Source: Gardnerella leopoldii (GTDB lineage Bacteria > Actinomycetota > Actinomycetes > Actinomycetales > Bifidobacteriaceae). Taken from it: a stretch of DNA of 64,000 nt. The stretch is taken from NCBI RefSeq assembly GCF_003293675.1, contig NZ_CP029984.1, forward strand, positions 1,256,467-1,320,466, read 5' to 3'. The notes beneath the pieces are model-generated. The model made no database searches. It saw only the letters and a list, made by a program, of their open reading frames with translations, and was not told where the DNA came from. Of this stretch, positions 39,639 through 48,000 are shown in pieces. The translations under genes were made by a program, and so were the position numbers. Positions within the stretch are counted from its first letter, which is position 1. Each line of letters starts with the position of its first letter.

Positions 39639-39809
39639 AATTTATACTCCTTTAACAAATTTTGCTATAACTCACTGCACTGCTGTGTGCAATAAATTGT
39701 TGTATGCAAGTTTTACGTTTGATTGGTAACTTTAATTTTTAAGATTTCAATATGGCTCATGTATCAGTTTCATATTGAAAGCAGTAAGGTTTTACTCATT
39801 CCTGTATGC

Positions 39810-41303
39810 TCAAATACCAGATGTATTAAGGTGAGTCACTGCAAGCTCCATCACACTTTCCTGCGTAGCCTCGCTTGCAGCTAATTCACCGCTGATTCTG
39901 CCGTTCGACATCACCAATACGCGATCTGACATGCCAAGCACTTCAGGCAAATCTGAGGATGCCATCAGCACAGCACCTCCATTTTCTACGATACTGTTAA
40001 TCAACTCGTAAATTTCTACACGAGCACCAACATCAACACCACGAGTAGGCTCATCCAGCAATAGCACTTTCACGTTCGCCATAGACCATTTGCCGAACAC
40101 GATTTTTTGTTGATTACCGCCAGATAGCGAACCAGCGGGTTGATCAATGTTTGCCATACGAATACGCAATTTTTTTGCAGTTTCTTCTTCGCGAGTACGC
40201 TGCCCTTTCAAATCCGCAAATCCTGCATGTGCTGTAGGAACTAATGTAGAAATTCCCAAATTTTCTGCAACAGATGCTTCAAGAATCAACCCTTGTACTC
40301 GACGATCTTCTGGGACTAAACCAAGACCAGCTGCGATGCTTCCTGCAATATTCGCTTTCGCAATAGATTTACCATCAACAGTTATTGAACCTGAATCATA
40401 ACTATCTGCACCAAATATTGCACGAAGAACTTCGGTACGACCAGCACCTACCAAACCTGCAAGACCCACAACTTCGCCAGCATGAACGCTGAAGGATACA
40501 TTTTCTAACGTACCTTTTCGCGTTAAGCCTTCTACTTTTAGCAGCTCTTTGCCTTGACTACGTTTGCCATGAGGGAATTGATTTGTAATATCACGACCTA
40601 CCATGAGTTTTACAAGTTCCTTCTCAGGAACTTGCGCATCAACAGTATCGACGTATTTGCCATCGCGAAGTACAGTTACAACATCACCAATACGCGCAAT
40701 TTCATCTAAATGATGAGAAATAAACACCATTCCAACATTTTTGGATTTTAAATCTTCCATAATGTTAAATAACTGTTCACATTCTGGTTTTGTTAGAGCA
40801 GCTGTTGGTTCATCAAGAATAAGGATAGATGCATGTTGCATAAGTGCTTTGGCTATTTCTACCATTTGTTGACGAGCTACACCAAGTTGTCCCATTGGCT
40901 TATTGACATCTTCATCTAAACCGATAACTTGCAATGTAGATTCCGCACGAGCACGCATCGTCGCCCGACTAACAAAACCAGCTTTCGTAGGAAGCATACC
41001 AAGGAACAAATTTTCCATAATAGAAAGTTCTGGCACCAAATTTAACTCTTGGTGAATCACAGCAATGCCCAATTTGCGAGCAGTATCCACATTAGGAATT
41101 CGCACTGTTTCACCATTGATCTCAATATGACCTTTATCTGGCTGATAAATGCCACTCATCATCTTAATAACTGTTGACTTGCCCGCACCATTTTCACCAA
41201 GGAGAACATGCACTTCACCTGGTTTTACTGTTACAGACACATTGTCAACTACCGTAGAATTACCGAATATTTTCGATACTCCTACTAGCGATAGTTCCGT
41301 CAT
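39810..41303 (-). CDS. rbsA: Ribose ABC transporter ATP-binding protein (double ATPase)
   Basis: 497 residues with two ATPase halves. First half: Walker A GENGAGKST, signature LGVARQQMVEIAKAL, Walker B LILDEPTAAL. Second half: degenerate Walker A LVGAGRTEV, signature LSGGNQQKIVFGKW, Walker B LLLDEPTRGVD. This asymmetry is normal for RbsA/MglA/XylG. It energises RbsC. It follows the regulator gene by 216 bp, in which a TTGACA-containing promoter candidate lies. Confidence 0.95.
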   Translation of the reverse strand: MTELSLVGVSKIFGNSTVVDNVSVTVKPGEVHVLLGENGAGKSTVIKMMSGIYQPDKGHIEINGETVRIPNVDTARKLGIAVIHQELNLVPELSIMENLFLGMLPTKAGFVSRATMRARAESTLQVIGLDEDVNKPMGQLGVARQQMVEIAKALMQHASILILDEPTAALTKPECEQLFNIMEDLKSKNVGMVFISHHLDEIARIGDVVTVLRDGKYVDTVDAQVPEKELVKLMVGRDITNQFPHGKRSQGKELLKVEGLTRKGTLENVSFSVHAGEVVGLAGLVGAGRTEVLRAIFGADSYDSGSITVDGKSIAKANIAGSIAAGLGLVPEDRRVQGLILEASVAENLGISTLVPTAHAGFADLKGQRTREEETAKKLRIRMANIDQPAGSLSGGNQQKIVFGKWSMANVKVLLLDEPTRGVDVGARVEIYELINSIVENGGAVLMASSDLPEVLGMSDRVLVMSNGRISGELAASEATQESVMELAVTHLNTSGI

Positions 41304-41467
41304 GTCCTACCTCTTTCTTCGCTACAGCACCACTGCTGCCACGAAAATGCAATAAATTACGCTACATTACGCTTGTACTTTGGATGAGAATTATGCCGCA
41401 ATGTGCATGCAAAAACGTAACAACAACGGTACGCTCAGGCGATTGCTGCACACGCTTACAAAGTCAC

Positions 41468-41496
41468 GGTACAAAAATCAATAACAATAGTGTCAA
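41468..41496 (-). promoter_or_regulatory. Possible second promoter before rbsA
   Basis: Minus strand: perfect -35 TTGACA (complement of 41491-41496), 17-bp spacer, poor -10 TGTACC. It could let rbsACBDK be transcribed without the regulator gene. Confidence 0.35.
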
Positions 41497-41519
41497 GCTA
41501 TAGAATAACAGCCTTACAG

Positions 41520-42530
41520 CTACGCATTTCCTAACGATTCACGCGGAATATACATAGTTTCTACTCGCTGCGATTGAACATCAACATTATGTTCTAACAT
41601 ATCCAAAAAAAGTGCAGCACTAGTACGACCAATGCGCTGAACTTGTTGCGAAATAGTAGAAATACGCGGCGTTGCTAAGCGGAATATTTCAACATCATCA
41701 AACGAGATAAGTGAAATATCACTGCCTATCACTAATCCTTCACGAGCCATTACATCCATCACTCGCAGCGCATCTGGCGAATAGCCGATAATAAGCGCTT
41801 TTACACCAACGCTAATCATGCGATGCAACACGCTAGCACATGAGGATTGTTCAAATCCCGTAGATTCTACAAATACATGTTCTTCGCCAAATATCTCCGA
41901 AGCCACTGTACGAAATACTTGTTCACGTTCTTGCAGTGACGGTGAAGCGATAATTGGACCCGACACGTAGCCAACTGAGCAAAAACCATGTTGTTTAACA
42001 TCCAATAATGCGTCACGAATACCTTGCTCTGGATCCGAATCCACAACTGGCACATGCGTCAAATCGCCAGTCCGAGGTTCCACATGTCGATCCATAAACA
42101 TAAGTGGAAGATGCTGCTCCATCAACATTCTCATAGCATCAGTTTCCTCACCTTGAGGCACAATAATCGCACCATCAATGCGTTGAGAAAGAATACTTGT
42201 AATAAATGAATCTTGACGAGCCGCACTCTCAGAAGATGTTCCAATAAACGCACAATAGCCGGCATCAAACAACGAGTCTTGCACAGTATACGCAAGCTCA
42301 GCAAAATACGCATTGCGTATATCTGGCACAAGTAACCCCACTGTCTTAGTACGAGATGACCGCATCGCCTGAGCGCGAGAATCTGGTATATAACCTAGTT
42401 CCGCAACTGCACGCTCAACTTTCGCCTTAGTGTTTGCCGATATACGACCCGTATTATTCAATGCGCGAGAAACAGTTGATACTGATATACCAGCACGTTG
42501 CGCAACATCGCGAATCGTAATGTACGACAT
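41520..42530 (-). CDS. rbsR: LacI-family regulator of the ribose operon
   Basis: 336 residues. N-terminal helix-turn-helix ITIRDVAQRAGISVSTVSRAL, hinge SRAQAMRSSRTKTVGLLVPD, and the type I periplasmic-binding-like sensor domain (SQRIDGAIIVPQ, ISFDDVEIFRLATPRISTISQ). First gene of the ribose operon, same strand, so very probably RbsR responding to ribose. A perfect 18-bp palindrome with centre AACGTT lies at its promoter. RBS GGAGGTG upstream of ATG 42530. Confidence 0.85.
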   Translation of the reverse strand: MSYITIRDVAQRAGISVSTVSRALNNTGRISANTKAKVERAVAELGYIPDSRAQAMRSSRTKTVGLLVPDIRNAYFAELAYTVQDSLFDAGYCAFIGTSSESAARQDSFITSILSQRIDGAIIVPQGEETDAMRMLMEQHLPLMFMDRHVEPRTGDLTHVPVVDSDPEQGIRDALLDVKQHGFCSVGYVSGPIIASPSLQEREQVFRTVASEIFGEEHVFVESTGFEQSSCASVLHRMISVGVKALIIGYSPDALRVMDVMAREGLVIGSDISLISFDDVEIFRLATPRISTISQQVQRIGRTSAALFLDMLEHNVDVQSQRVETMYIPRESLGNA

Positions 42531-42748
42531 GACACCTCCAGCTCATCTCTTATGCTCAACCAGTGTTAACAATTTTGCACTGTTATCGATATGTTTTGAT
42601 TTTAGCTTGTACTCCATGTTTTATACTACGTTTTTCCATATACTCCTCTCGTCGGAGAAAAACAGCACTATGCAACCATGCATAAGAGCCTCTGTGCAAT
42701 CTTATTCTCAACGAGCAGCTTCATCAGCGCTGAATAGAATCCGCAAAT

Positions 42749-42766
42749 TGAGATAACGTTCCCACA
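42749..42766. promoter_or_regulatory. Secondary operator-like site, ribose operon
   Basis: TGAGATAACGTTCCCACA matches the main operator at 14 of 18 positions. Its centre is 44 bp from the main centre, about four helical turns, suitable for looping or cooperative binding. Confidence 0.5.
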
Positions 42767-42792
42767 ATTGTCGGTTTCTTCAACTTACCTCA

Positions 42793-42810
42793 TGCGGTAA
42801 CGTTACCGCA
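42793..42810. promoter_or_regulatory. Main operator of the ribose operon
   Basis: TGCGGTAACGTTACCGCA is a perfect 18-bp palindrome with the central CG typical of LacI-family operators. It starts directly behind the -10 of the promoter at 42811-42839. Confidence 0.78.
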
Positions 42811-42839
42811 ACTATAACATTTTGTCAGAATGAACACAA
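42811..42839 (-). promoter_or_regulatory. Promoter of the ribose operon
   Basis: Minus strand: -35 TTGTGT (complement of 42834-42839), 17-bp spacer, -10 TATAGT (complement of 42811-42816). The operator covers the expected start of transcription. The leader to the regulator ATG would be about 270 nt. Confidence 0.6.
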
Positions 42840-42920
42840 GGGGAACACGCTAAAAATTACTTTTCATGCACTGCGCTATCTTGAATTAAATGCAACATTA
42901 AAAAATAATGCAACACTTAT

Positions 42921-43376
42921 CTAACGTTGATGCGCAAAAAAGTTTCGCAAGAGCCTAGCACACTCAGATTCGCATACTGAACCAATGACTTCCGGGCGTG
43001 AGCCAACATGAGGATCTCGTAAAATATCCCACACAGACCCACACGCACCAAGTTTGGCATCCCACGCCCCGAAAATCACGCGTTTAAGACGCGTTTGCAG
43101 CACAGCCCCAGCACACATAGGGCAAGGTTCAAGAGTTACTACCAGAGTACAGTCAGATAGATTCCAAGATTTACGCGAGATAGCAGCATCTTTCATAGCA
43201 AGCACTTCAGCATGAGCCAAAGGATCAGCACTCTGTTCCCGCATATTTGCGCCTTTGCCAATAATATTACCGCCACCATCAAGCACAACTGCTCCAACTG
43301 GAACTTCGCCTGCAGAAGCAGACTCTCGAGCCAAATTCAAGGCTTGATTCATTGCAAATACTATCTCATCGCGCAT
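42921..43376 (-). CDS. tadA: tRNA-specific adenosine deaminase
   Basis: 151 residues. Zinc deaminase motifs HAEVLAMKDA (ligand H and catalytic E) and PCPMCAGAVLQTRLKRVIFGA. TadA converts A34 to inosine in tRNA-Arg(ACG). Length is normal. ATG 43376 has no clear ribosome site; ATG at codon 9 is an alternative. The upstream neighbour is an esterase gene on the same strand, the downstream one the ribose promoter region. Confidence 0.93.
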   Translation of the reverse strand: MRDEIVFAMNQALNLARESASAGEVPVGAVVLDGGGNIIGKGANMREQSADPLAHAEVLAMKDAAISRKSWNLSDCTLVVTLEPCPMCAGAVLQTRLKRVIFGAWDAKLGACGSVWDILRDPHVGSRPEVIGSVCESECARLLRNFFAHQR

Positions 43377-43456
43377 ATTCGTGAAATCACTTTACAGATT
43401 AATTTACAGATTAAGAAAAAACAAAATCGAATAAATTTACATAAATCTAAGTAAAT

Positions 43457-44227
43457 TTACATAAGCCCAGAAGAAATATCGTGAGTTACGAACCACTTGC
43501 GAATATCGCCAATTTCGTTCATATCAACAGCGTGATCCAACCCGCGATAACGACGTTCTTCAAGCCAAGTGTGCTCCTCAAGCCACGCTGCAGCAGCCGA
43601 GAATTCGTAAGGAGGAATCACGCCATCCTCTAATCCGTAGCCGAAAAATACAGGAGTATTACGCTCAGCTAAATCGTCATCTTTTAAAGCAATTTCAGAT
43701 GCAGAAGCAGGAACATTAGGAGCTATGAATCCGGAAAGCGAAACGGCTGCACGGTAACGCGCAGGATTCAAACGCAAAACATGCACTGCGAGCGCAGCTC
43801 CTTGCGAAAAACCAAATGGCACAATGTCGCGATTTGCTGGAATATTTTCACGCACCCACTCGTCGATTGAGACAGCAGCAGCATACATGTCGTAATCTAA
43901 ATCTTCTCGCTGCGGCACAGCATCGTGGAACCAACTGTAAGCACCTTCTGCCAGCTTAAGCGGAGCGCGTAAAGCAATTGCATCATTATATGGTGCCACT
44001 ACTCGCAACAAATCCAATAAATCTTCCTCATTAGAGCCCCAACCGTGAAGAAGCAGAAGCAGCGGATGCGTTGGATGAGCTGAAGCATCCCCTTGCGAAT
44101 ACTGTGCATTTGTAACTTTTAAAGGCTCACCAAAACGGCCCGGCACAACGTGAGATTCGCGACCAATATGTGGATCGTAAGAATTGTCACCTACATTATT
44201 GATATTTAGTTCATCGTTAGCGTTCAT
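43457..44227 (-). CDS. Alpha/beta hydrolase, carboxylesterase/phospholipase type
   Basis: 256 residues from ATG 44227 (the frame is open to 44350 but without ribosome site). Esterase/lipase elements: LLLLHGWGSNEEDLLDL (oxyanion region), nucleophile elbow PFGFSQGAALAVH, late acidic region YGLEDGVIPPYEF and the terminal histidine in YRGLDHAVDMNEI. This is the YpfH/carboxylesterase 2 pattern, a cytoplasmic esterase of unknown substrate. Two 20-bp-spaced copies of a TTGTACAA-containing repeat precede it. Confidence 0.82.
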   Translation of the reverse strand: MNANDELNINNVGDNSYDPHIGRESHVVPGRFGEPLKVTNAQYSQGDASAHPTHPLLLLLHGWGSNEEDLLDLLRVVAPYNDAIALRAPLKLAEGAYSWFHDAVPQREDLDYDMYAAAVSIDEWVRENIPANRDIVPFGFSQGAALAVHVLRLNPARYRAAVSLSGFIAPNVPASASEIALKDDDLAERNTPVFFGYGLEDGVIPPYEFSAAAAWLEEHTWLEERRYRGLDHAVDMNEIGDIRKWFVTHDISSGLM

Positions 44228-44252
44228 TACATCACCGTCGCTTGTAATAAAT

Positions 44253-44286
44253 AGAAGTTTGTACAATACTCGAGAAGTTTGTACAA
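44253..44286 (-). repeat. 20-bp-spaced direct repeat upstream of the esterase
   Basis: AGAAGTTTGTACAA at 44253-44266 and again at 44273-44286. Each copy contains the palindrome TGTACA. Located 26-60 bp before the esterase ATG, so possible operators. Confidence 0.5.
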
Positions 44287-44347
44287 CATTCGCACTTTTT
44301 GCACTGCAGTTGCAATATAGTTGCTTTATATTTGCACTATACTTGCA

Positions 44348-44395
44348 CAAAAGGCCAGAATCGTAAGAGGCAAAACCCTTGCAATTCCAGCCTTT
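44348..44395 (-). terminator. Terminator of the tRNA-Leu gene
   Basis: 13-bp arms (44348-44360, 44383-44395) whose two imperfect positions become G-U pairs only on the minus strand, ending in TTTT. Confidence 0.7.
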
Positions 44396-44403
44396 TTGAC
44401 GAG

Positions 44404-44486
44404 TGCGAACGGCGGGACTTGAACCCGCACGAGCATACGCTCACTGCCACCTGAAGACAGCGCGTCTACCATTCCGCCACGTTCGC
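44404..44486 (-). tRNA. tRNA-Leu (anticodon CAG)
   Basis: 83 nt on the minus strand. Acceptor GCGAACG pairs with CGTTCGC, discriminator A. The anticodon stem CTGTC/GGCAG encloses TTCAGGT, giving CAG. A long variable arm (GAGCGTATGCTC region) fits type II leucine tRNA. T arm GCGGGTTCAAGTCCCGC. CCA is not encoded. Confidence 0.95.
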
Positions 44487-44561
44487 ATACAAAGTGCAAG
44501 GCTATCATATTTAACATAAATTCGCAATATTTAGCCTAGCATTTTGCGCTCAAAACTACTC

Positions 44562-45887
44562 TCAGCCTTTTGCACCTTTTTCGTAATAATGAGCAAGAGT
44601 TTCATCGCGAAACTCTTCAAAATATCCGCCGTCAATAGAAGCTCGAATATCGTCGAGCAGCTTCACAAAGAAACGCTCGTTGTGAATAGTTGCAAGCGTA
44701 AATCCGTTCATTTCACTAGCGCGCAGCAAATGATCCACATACATTCTGGAATAATGCGTACAAGTGTAGCAATCGCAGCCTTCTTCAAGCGGACGCTGAT
44801 CATGCTTAAACTCAGCACGTTTTACGTTGTAGCGACCATGTCGAGTAAAAATTGCGCCGTTCCTTCCGCAACGAGCAGGAGCAACACAGTCGAAAGTATC
44901 TCCACCATTTTCAACACACGCAAAAATATCGTCAACTGCGGCAATACCAAGCACGTGACGAGGTCGATTTTCCGGCATAGCATCGCAAATCCATGCGCAA
45001 GTATCACCAATAATCCGCTTCTCAATAGCGCCGCCGATTCCAACTCCATCAAAATCTAAAGAAGCAATTTCTTCAGCTGCATGCCTACGCAAATCCTCAT
45101 AATTCGCGCCCTGCACAACGCCGTATAACGCTTGATAAGGCTTGCCAACGCGCTCCTGCGTTAAACGCTGATGTTCAGCAACACAACGCTTAGCCCAGCG
45201 GAACGTACGCTCCACCGATTCCTCCTGGTAGCGACGCGTATTCATCAAAGTAGTAAGCTCATCGAAAGCAAACATAATATCCGCACCCAGCTTATGCTGG
45301 ATTCCCATAGAAATTTCAGCACTAAAACGGTGCTTGGCTCCGTTAAGAGGAGACTTAAAAGTTACGCCATCCTCGTCAACAAAAGCCATGCGCTCCTTAC
45401 CAGCTGCAATAACATCATCCGACTTCATGCCGGTAACGTCCATTGCAAGAGTCTTCTTAAAACCAGCACCTAAAGAAAGAACCTGAAAACCGCCAGAATC
45501 CGTAAAGGTTGGCTTATCCCAGTTCATAAACTTTCCCAATCCGCCAACTTCGTCAAGAACATCCGCGCCAGGACGTTCGTACAAATGAAAAGCATTTGAA
45601 AGCATGCACTGAGCACCCAAATCCTTAATGCTTTCTGGCAACACTGCCTTCATTGCAGCTTGCGTTGCAACAGGTACAAATGCTGGGGTCTGGATATCCC
45701 CATGAGGCGTGTGAATTACGCCGGTGCGCCCATAGCGAGCGCCGTCACGACCTTTACCTTCAGCAGTATTGGAAAGTCGCGTTTTAGTTGTAAACGAAAA
45801 TTCTTTGCGGTCACCAGGTTTCCCCGGCTCAGCTCCGCGTGGATGTTCAAGAAGACTTGTCATAGCATTTACTTTATTAGAAGGCAT
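44562..45887 (-). CDS. tgt: tRNA-guanine transglycosylase
   Basis: 441 residues from ATG 45887 (ATG 45863 is equally possible; neither has a clear ribosome site). Motifs: TDSGGFQVLSLG (catalytic aspartate), GVQGANYEDLR, GVGIGG and the zinc site CDCYTCTHYSRMYVDHL with the distal histidine in TIHN. It exchanges guanine 34 for a queuosine precursor in tRNAs with GUN anticodons. About 60 residues longer than the E. coli enzyme, with the extra part at the N-terminus and around 75-100. No queuosine synthesis gene is in the window, so salvage is likely. Confidence 0.93.
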   Translation of the reverse strand: MPSNKVNAMTSLLEHPRGAEPGKPGDRKEFSFTTKTRLSNTAEGKGRDGARYGRTGVIHTPHGDIQTPAFVPVATQAAMKAVLPESIKDLGAQCMLSNAFHLYERPGADVLDEVGGLGKFMNWDKPTFTDSGGFQVLSLGAGFKKTLAMDVTGMKSDDVIAAGKERMAFVDEDGVTFKSPLNGAKHRFSAEISMGIQHKLGADIMFAFDELTTLMNTRRYQEESVERTFRWAKRCVAEHQRLTQERVGKPYQALYGVVQGANYEDLRRHAAEEIASLDFDGVGIGGAIEKRIIGDTCAWICDAMPENRPRHVLGIAAVDDIFACVENGGDTFDCVAPARCGRNGAIFTRHGRYNVKRAEFKHDQRPLEEGCDCYTCTHYSRMYVDHLLRASEMNGFTLATIHNERFFVKLLDDIRASIDGGYFEEFRDETLAHYYEKGAKG

Positions 45888-46072
45888 GACGAGTATAAAT
45901 AAAAAACACGCACAATTTATATTTTTATGTGGCAATATCCAAATTAATTTGCAAAATTTATGAAATTTACAAGGCAAATTATTTAAAAAATTATAAAAAA
46001 ACATACTATCTCTTATATAGATAATGGCATGGTTTATTATGGTGTGTTAAGAGTCTTTTGTAAGGAGGATGA

Positions 46073-47866
46073 ATGGCTGACGATATGTATGGTGCAAATC
46101 AGCAGGAATCCAATGAAACTGCAAATAATGGATATTACGAGCAGCAGGAACAGCCGACGCAACCAGCACAACCAACGCAAACAACGCAACCAGCACAAAC
46201 ATATAGCCCAGCTCCTGAATTCGGAGCTTACGGCCCAACAAATAACGAAAATGAAGTTGGTACAAACACTACACAGTATCCAGCTAACAATTACGCCGTA
46301 AACCAAAATAACGATGCGGATAATACAAATATCAACAATGCTCCTACGCAATACATTGGATCACAAAATTACTACGGAAATAATAATTTTAACGGCTTCG
46401 GAAATCCGTATAATTACGGCACAGACAATAATTCTTACCCAAATAATGAAGTTGGCAATCAAACACCAGCGCAGCAGAATTTTAACAATAATGCAAGTAA
46501 CGAAGAAAATGAAAATATAGCAAAAACAAGCATTATTAGCACAAATGCAGCAAATACAAACGACACAAACAAAAAAGGTAACAAAAGAAAAACAAAAAGC
46601 TCTTCGTCAACTGCTTTTGTCGCCATTTTATCCTCCGCAATTTCTGCAATAGTTTGCGTAGTTGTAGTCCTATTTGTAGTCTCGCAAGGTCTTATTTCAA
46701 TTCCACAAAGCGGCTCTTTCGCAAACATCGGCTCTCATTCTTCTGGCCCTGGGACCGCAGTAGTTAAAGGTGGTCAATCTCCAGATTGGCAAGGAGTTGC
46801 AAAAAATGTTTCCGGAGCCGTTGTTTCTATACAAACTCGTTTAGAGAAAGGCATGGGGAAGGGTTCTGGAGTAATCATTGATTCAAAAGGTTATGTTGTA
46901 ACAAACAATCACGTAATTTCTGATGCAAAAGAAATTCAAGTAACCCTTTCTAATGGTCAAATTTATTCAGCTACATTAGTCGGAGCAGATAAAACTACTG
47001 ATTTGGCAGTACTTAAATTAGACAATTCACCAAATAATTTAAAGACAGTCCAATTTGCAGATTCTAATCTACTTTCCGTTGGTGAACCAGTTATGGCAAT
47101 CGGAAATCCGCTTGGATATGACGATACAGCTACCACAGGCATTGTTTCGGCTTTGAATCGTCCAGTATCAGTTATGGACGACCAAAGCCGCTCTGAAATT
47201 GTAACTAATGCAGTACAAATTGATGCAGCTATTAATCCAGGAAATTCGGGCGGCCCAACTTTTAACGCTGCCGGAAAAGTCATAGGTATTAATTCTTCTA
47301 TTGCAGCAACATCAGCTCAAGGGGAAACTACAGGATCAATCGGCATCGGCTTTGCAATTCCAGCAAATTTGGTGAAGCGAGTAGTTACAGAAATTATTAA
47401 AAACGGTTCTGTAAAACACGTAGCACTGGGAATCATGATTAAAAGCACAGCAGTTGAGTCCGAAGGAATTACTCGCGGAGGAGCTCAAATTGTTTCTGTC
47501 AATCAAGGAAGCCCTGCTGAAAAAGCCGGACTCAAAGCCAATGACACTATTGTTGCCTTTGACGATAAGCCTGTATCCAATAATTACGCACTCCTCGGGT
47601 ATGTGAGAGCAACAGCGTTCAATCAAAAAGCTACGCTCACAATAGTTCGTAACGGCAACACACTTAAGTTGCAAGTTACATTCAACCAAGAAGAAGCTGC
47701 TGTTAATGGCACAAATAAGCAAGAAAAGAAATTAAAGAAAAACCAAAAGAAGCCTAGTAAAAAACGCGGCAGTAAGTCGGACGATGACGACGATGACGAT
47801 TTACAACAACGTGGAGATGACGATGGTGACGATGGTGGAATATTTGATCCATTCGGTTTCTGGTAA
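46073..47866 (+). CDS. HtrA/DegP-like membrane-anchored serine protease
   Basis: 597 residues. Cytoplasmic N-terminus of about 170 residues rich in N, Q, P and T with short PTQPAQ repeats, one membrane helix (about 182-204, AILSSAISAIVCVVVVLFVV), then a trypsin-like domain with catalytic triad H280 (NNHVIS), D310 (TTDLAVLKL) and S392 (NPGNSGGP). One PDZ domain follows (about 440-530). The C-terminus is a lysine-rich stretch and then a run of aspartates. It degrades damaged proteins outside the membrane. RBS AAGGAGG. Confidence 0.93.
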   Translation: MADDMYGANQQESNETANNGYYEQQEQPTQPAQPTQTTQPAQTYSPAPEFGAYGPTNNENEVGTNTTQYPANNYAVNQNNDADNTNINNAPTQYIGSQNYYGNNNFNGFGNPYNYGTDNNSYPNNEVGNQTPAQQNFNNNASNEENENIAKTSIISTNAANTNDTNKKGNKRKTKSSSSTAFVAILSSAISAIVCVVVVLFVVSQGLISIPQSGSFANIGSHSSGPGTAVVKGGQSPDWQGVAKNVSGAVVSIQTRLEKGMGKGSGVIIDSKGYVVTNNHVISDAKEIQVTLSNGQIYSATLVGADKTTDLAVLKLDNSPNNLKTVQFADSNLLSVGEPVMAIGNPLGYDDTATTGIVSALNRPVSVMDDQSRSEIVTNAVQIDAAINPGNSGGPTFNAAGKVIGINSSIAATSAQGETTGSIGIGFAIPANLVKRVVTEIIKNGSVKHVALGIMIKSTAVESEGITRGGAQIVSVNQGSPAEKAGLKANDTIVAFDDKPVSNNYALLGYVRATAFNQKATLTIVRNGNTLKLQVTFNQEEAAVNGTNKQEKKLKKNQKKPSKKRGSKSDDDDDDDLQQRGDDDGDDGGIFDPFGFW

Positions 47867-47912
47867 ATAAAACCGCATGTTTTACATTAAAAGTAAAACA
47901 TTGTAATAAAAG

Positions 47913-47955
47913 ATGCCCCTAAATAAGTTACTTAACTTACGCAGGGGCATTTTCA
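47913..47955. terminator. Terminator between htrA-like and convergent GT-C gene
   Basis: ATGCCCCT (47913-47920) and AGGGGCAT (47943-47950) with an inner AAGTT/AACTT pair and a T-rich tail. A/T flanks allow use from both sides. Confidence 0.8.
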
Positions 47956-48000
47956 TAATGTAATTAAATATATTTAAATGTATTTATATAAATGCGCTAA

